DNA of 64,000 nt from Catellatospora sp. TT07R-123 (GTDB lineage Bacteria; Actinomycetota; Actinomycetes; Mycobacteriales; Micromonosporaceae): positions 3,534,001 to 3,598,000 of the forward strand of contig NZ_BNEM01000002.1 of NCBI RefSeq assembly GCF_018327705.1. Direction: 5' to 3'. The notes under the pieces were generated by a model. That model searched no databases. It saw only the letters and a list, made by a program, of their open reading frames with translations, and was not told the DNA's origin. Of the stretch, positions 62,515 to 64,000 are shown piece after piece. Position 1 is the stretch's first letter. Each line of letters starts with the position of its first letter. A program made the position numbers and the translations under genes.

Positions 62515-63272
62515 CGGCTGCTCCCGGCAGGTACGGCCGGGGCCGCCTCACGGGCCGCCTGGGCGGGCGCGGCGACGGCGGCGGGGCGCTGGTGCTGCTG
62601 GAGGTAGAGCGCGACGGCGTACACGAACAGGGCCGCGCCGGTCATCTCCAGCAGCTCCTCGAACGAGGCCGACAGGACGTACCGCATGCTGGCCCAGCCG
62701 GGGGTGAAGCCGATGTTCTCGCGGCCGGAGAACGCGCCGACGACCTCCATGCCCGCCGCGCCGAACAGGAACAGCGCGGCCCCCACGACGACGAGCACCC
62801 GCACCCGTCCCGGCAGCGCGAGCAGGAACCGCGTGTATGACACCCCGAGCGCCAGCACCAGCGGCGCCGCGAGCACCAGCCACGACAGGTACGACGCCTG
62901 GCCCAGGTGCACCACGGCGACGGTGGCGCCGATCTCGTGGACCTGCGCGTACTCGTCGATCGACAGCAGGGCGAAGACGACGCCCAGGATGCGCCAGTGC
63001 CGGGCGAAGCGGGCGCCCGCGGCCCTGGCGTTGTTCGCGACCTGCCACAGCAGCACGGCGGCCAGCAGCAGCACCCCGGAGGAGTACCAGGTCGGCAGGT
63101 TGTCCTCCTTGTCGACGTAGAAGAACTTGACCAGCCGCCCGAAGTACGGGAACGGGTCGTACACGCCGAGGCCGTGGTAGACGAGGCAGAAGCCGAGACT
63201 GAGCGCGTGCAGGGCGGCGATGCAGCACAGCAGGACGCGCAGCAGGCGACCGGCGGGAATGTCGAGCTTCAC
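62511..63272 (-). CDS. Multi-helix membrane protein
   Basis: The product is 253 residues with about seven transmembrane helices (about 10-30, 58-76, 90-108, 118-140, 146-163, 173-190 and 210-230). LLSIDEYAQVHEIGATVAVV and SFEELLEMTGAALF hold conserved-looking acidic and His residues within the membrane. Not recognised. It is the first gene of the operon that continues with the GS-like and amidohydrolase genes. The start is a GTG with weak ribosome-binding sequence. Confidence 0.72.
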   Translation of the reverse strand: MKLDIPAGRLLRVLLCCIAALHALSLGFCLVYHGLGVYDPFPYFGRLVKFFYVDKEDNLPTWYSSGVLLLAAVLLWQVANNARAAGARFARHWRILGVVFALLSIDEYAQVHEIGATVAVVHLGQASYLSWLVLAAPLVLALGVSYTRFLLALPGRVRVLVVVGAALFLFGAAGMEVVGAFSGRENIGFTPGWASMRYVLSASFEELLEMTGAALFVYAVALYLQQHQRPAAVAAPAQAAREAAPAVPAGSSR

Positions 63273-63387
63273 CAGGTTTACAACGATGCGTCCGGCCGAT
63301 GTGACACGAGCCTGGCGGGGGTGGGCGCGCGACGGCCACGACGTCGTCGGGTTTCCCGGCCGCCGCCGCTGTGCCATAGTCACCGCT

Positions 63388-63921
63388 GTGTCCGATCCGA
63401 TCGCACGGCTGGCCGCGCTCACCGCCGCCGCGGTGGCGCTGGCGGCCCTGACCGTGGCCGTGCTGGCGTACCGGCGGTCCGGGGCGCGGCCCACCGCCCG
63501 GCTGTACCACATGAACAACTTCGGGCCCGGTGACGCCAAGGAGTTCCTGATCGCCACCACGGTCACCAACGGCGCGCTCGGCGCGGTGCAGGTGGTGACC
63601 TGCGAGTTCGAGGTGCGGGGCGTGCGGGGCCGGCACATGGTCGGCGGGCAGGGCCGGCGCGGGCCGGAGCTGCCGTTCCGGCTGGAAGGCCACCAGAGCG
63701 CCACCTGGACGGTCCCGGCCGCCGACGTGGCCGAGCTGCTGCGGGTGTACGACAAGAACCCCGCCCGCATCCGCGCCGTGCTCGCCCTGGGCAGCGGCGG
63801 CACGGTCAAGGGCGGCTGGTTCCGGTTCGACCTGGACAAGTGGGCCACCGGGGTGGTCGTGCCCGCGCCGCGCGGCGGCGGGAGCAAGCAGGCGGCGGCG
63901 CCCGCCAAGGCGAAGGGCTGA
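63388..63921 (+). CDS. Membrane-anchored hypothetical protein
   Basis: The product is 177 residues. One transmembrane helix at about residues 8-29 is followed by a beta-rich domain of about 120 residues with FLIATTVTNGALGAVQVVTCEFEVRG. The C-terminus is a Lys/Ala tail. Not recognised. The GTG at 63388 begins just before the helix. It is divergent from the three-gene operon and a few bases before the next gene. Confidence 0.68.
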   Translation: MSDPIARLAALTAAAVALAALTVAVLAYRRSGARPTARLYHMNNFGPGDAKEFLIATTVTNGALGAVQVVTCEFEVRGVRGRHMVGGQGRRGPELPFRLEGHQSATWTVPAADVAELLRVYDKNPARIRAVLALGSGGTVKGGWFRFDLDKWATGVVVPAPRGGGSKQAAAPAKAKG

Positions 63922-63924
63922 GCC

Positions 63925-64000
63925 ATGACCGGTGTGGACATGTACTGGCACCGCGTGCCCGCGACCGCGCTGAAGGCGGCGCCGCGCGAGCTGTGGGAGT
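63925..64000 (+). CDS. Partial gene running off the right edge
   Basis: Only 25 codons are visible: MTGVDMYWHRVPATALKAAP and a few more. The ATG follows the previous stop by a single base (TGAGCC then ATG). Not recognised; a small soluble protein is possible. Confidence 0.5.
   Translation, partial: MTGVDMYWHRVPATALKAAPRELWE

Overview
The window is a high-GC (about 70%) actinobacterial chromosome segment. Gene order and small-gene content (smc, mutM, rnc, rpmF, DUF177, a DivIVA-like protein, coaD, rsmD, recG, DAK2/FakA-like, rpmB, thiL, DUF3515, ddl, gpsA, plsC, cofC, ppk, HU, leuD, leuC, IclR, tRNA-Glu, tRNA-Gln, FAH hydrolase) follow, as I remember it, the same backbone as the Mycobacterium tuberculosis Rv2922c-Rv2993c interval. 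The style of the accessory genes (HTH regulator beside a small Cys-rich protein, split GS/amidohydrolase pair, many GTG starts) fits Micromonosporaceae better than Mycobacterium. That placement is inference from recall, not from a search.

Layout. 1-5 kb: a MacB/FtsX-type ABC exporter operon running off the left edge. 5-9.9 kb: HAD hydrolase, smc and a small coiled-coil protein. 10-12 kb: three secreted or glycan-related genes (CAP-domain protein, Spherulin-4-like protein, GH114-like lipoprotein). 12-22 kb: DNA repair, RNA processing, ribosome and CoA genes, with one LPxTG surface protein inserted. 22-31 kb: thiL, Lrp-like, DUF3515, ddl, a PLP lyase, gpsA-plsC and cofC. 31-36 kb: ppk with a CHAD-domain neighbour, DoxX/TetR pair and HU. 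36.5-40.2 kb: leuCD with a divergent NdgR/LtbR-type regulator and two tRNA genes. 40-43 kb: FAH-family hydrolase and a PadR-controlled ABC operon. 43-51 kb: GlnA2-type ligase, NAD synthase, panB and an F420-dependent NADP reductase. 52 kb: RNase P RNA. 52.5-64 kb: accessory genes, including an ECF42-type sigma factor with its DGPF partner, an HTH/TPR regulator with a divergent small Cys-rich gene, acetyltransferases, and a three-gene overlapping operon in which a GS-like ligase and an amidohydrolase resemble the two halves of eukaryotic FluG/NodGS.

Functional links. F420 is made (cofC) and used (npdG) within the window. Polyphosphate is made (ppk) and probably bound (CHAD). CoA is served by panB and coaD. 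Two glutamine-synthetase-family genes lie 16 kb apart, and neither shows the usual assimilatory context.

The most unusual material is intergenic. Three families of palindromic repeats recur: family A four times, always between convergent gene ends, with arms whose inner sequences differ but remain complementary; family B four times, each next to a GC-rich tandem repeat; and family C at two loci, where it forms the same composite order B, tandem repeat, C. No CRISPR array, prophage or intact insertion sequence was seen.
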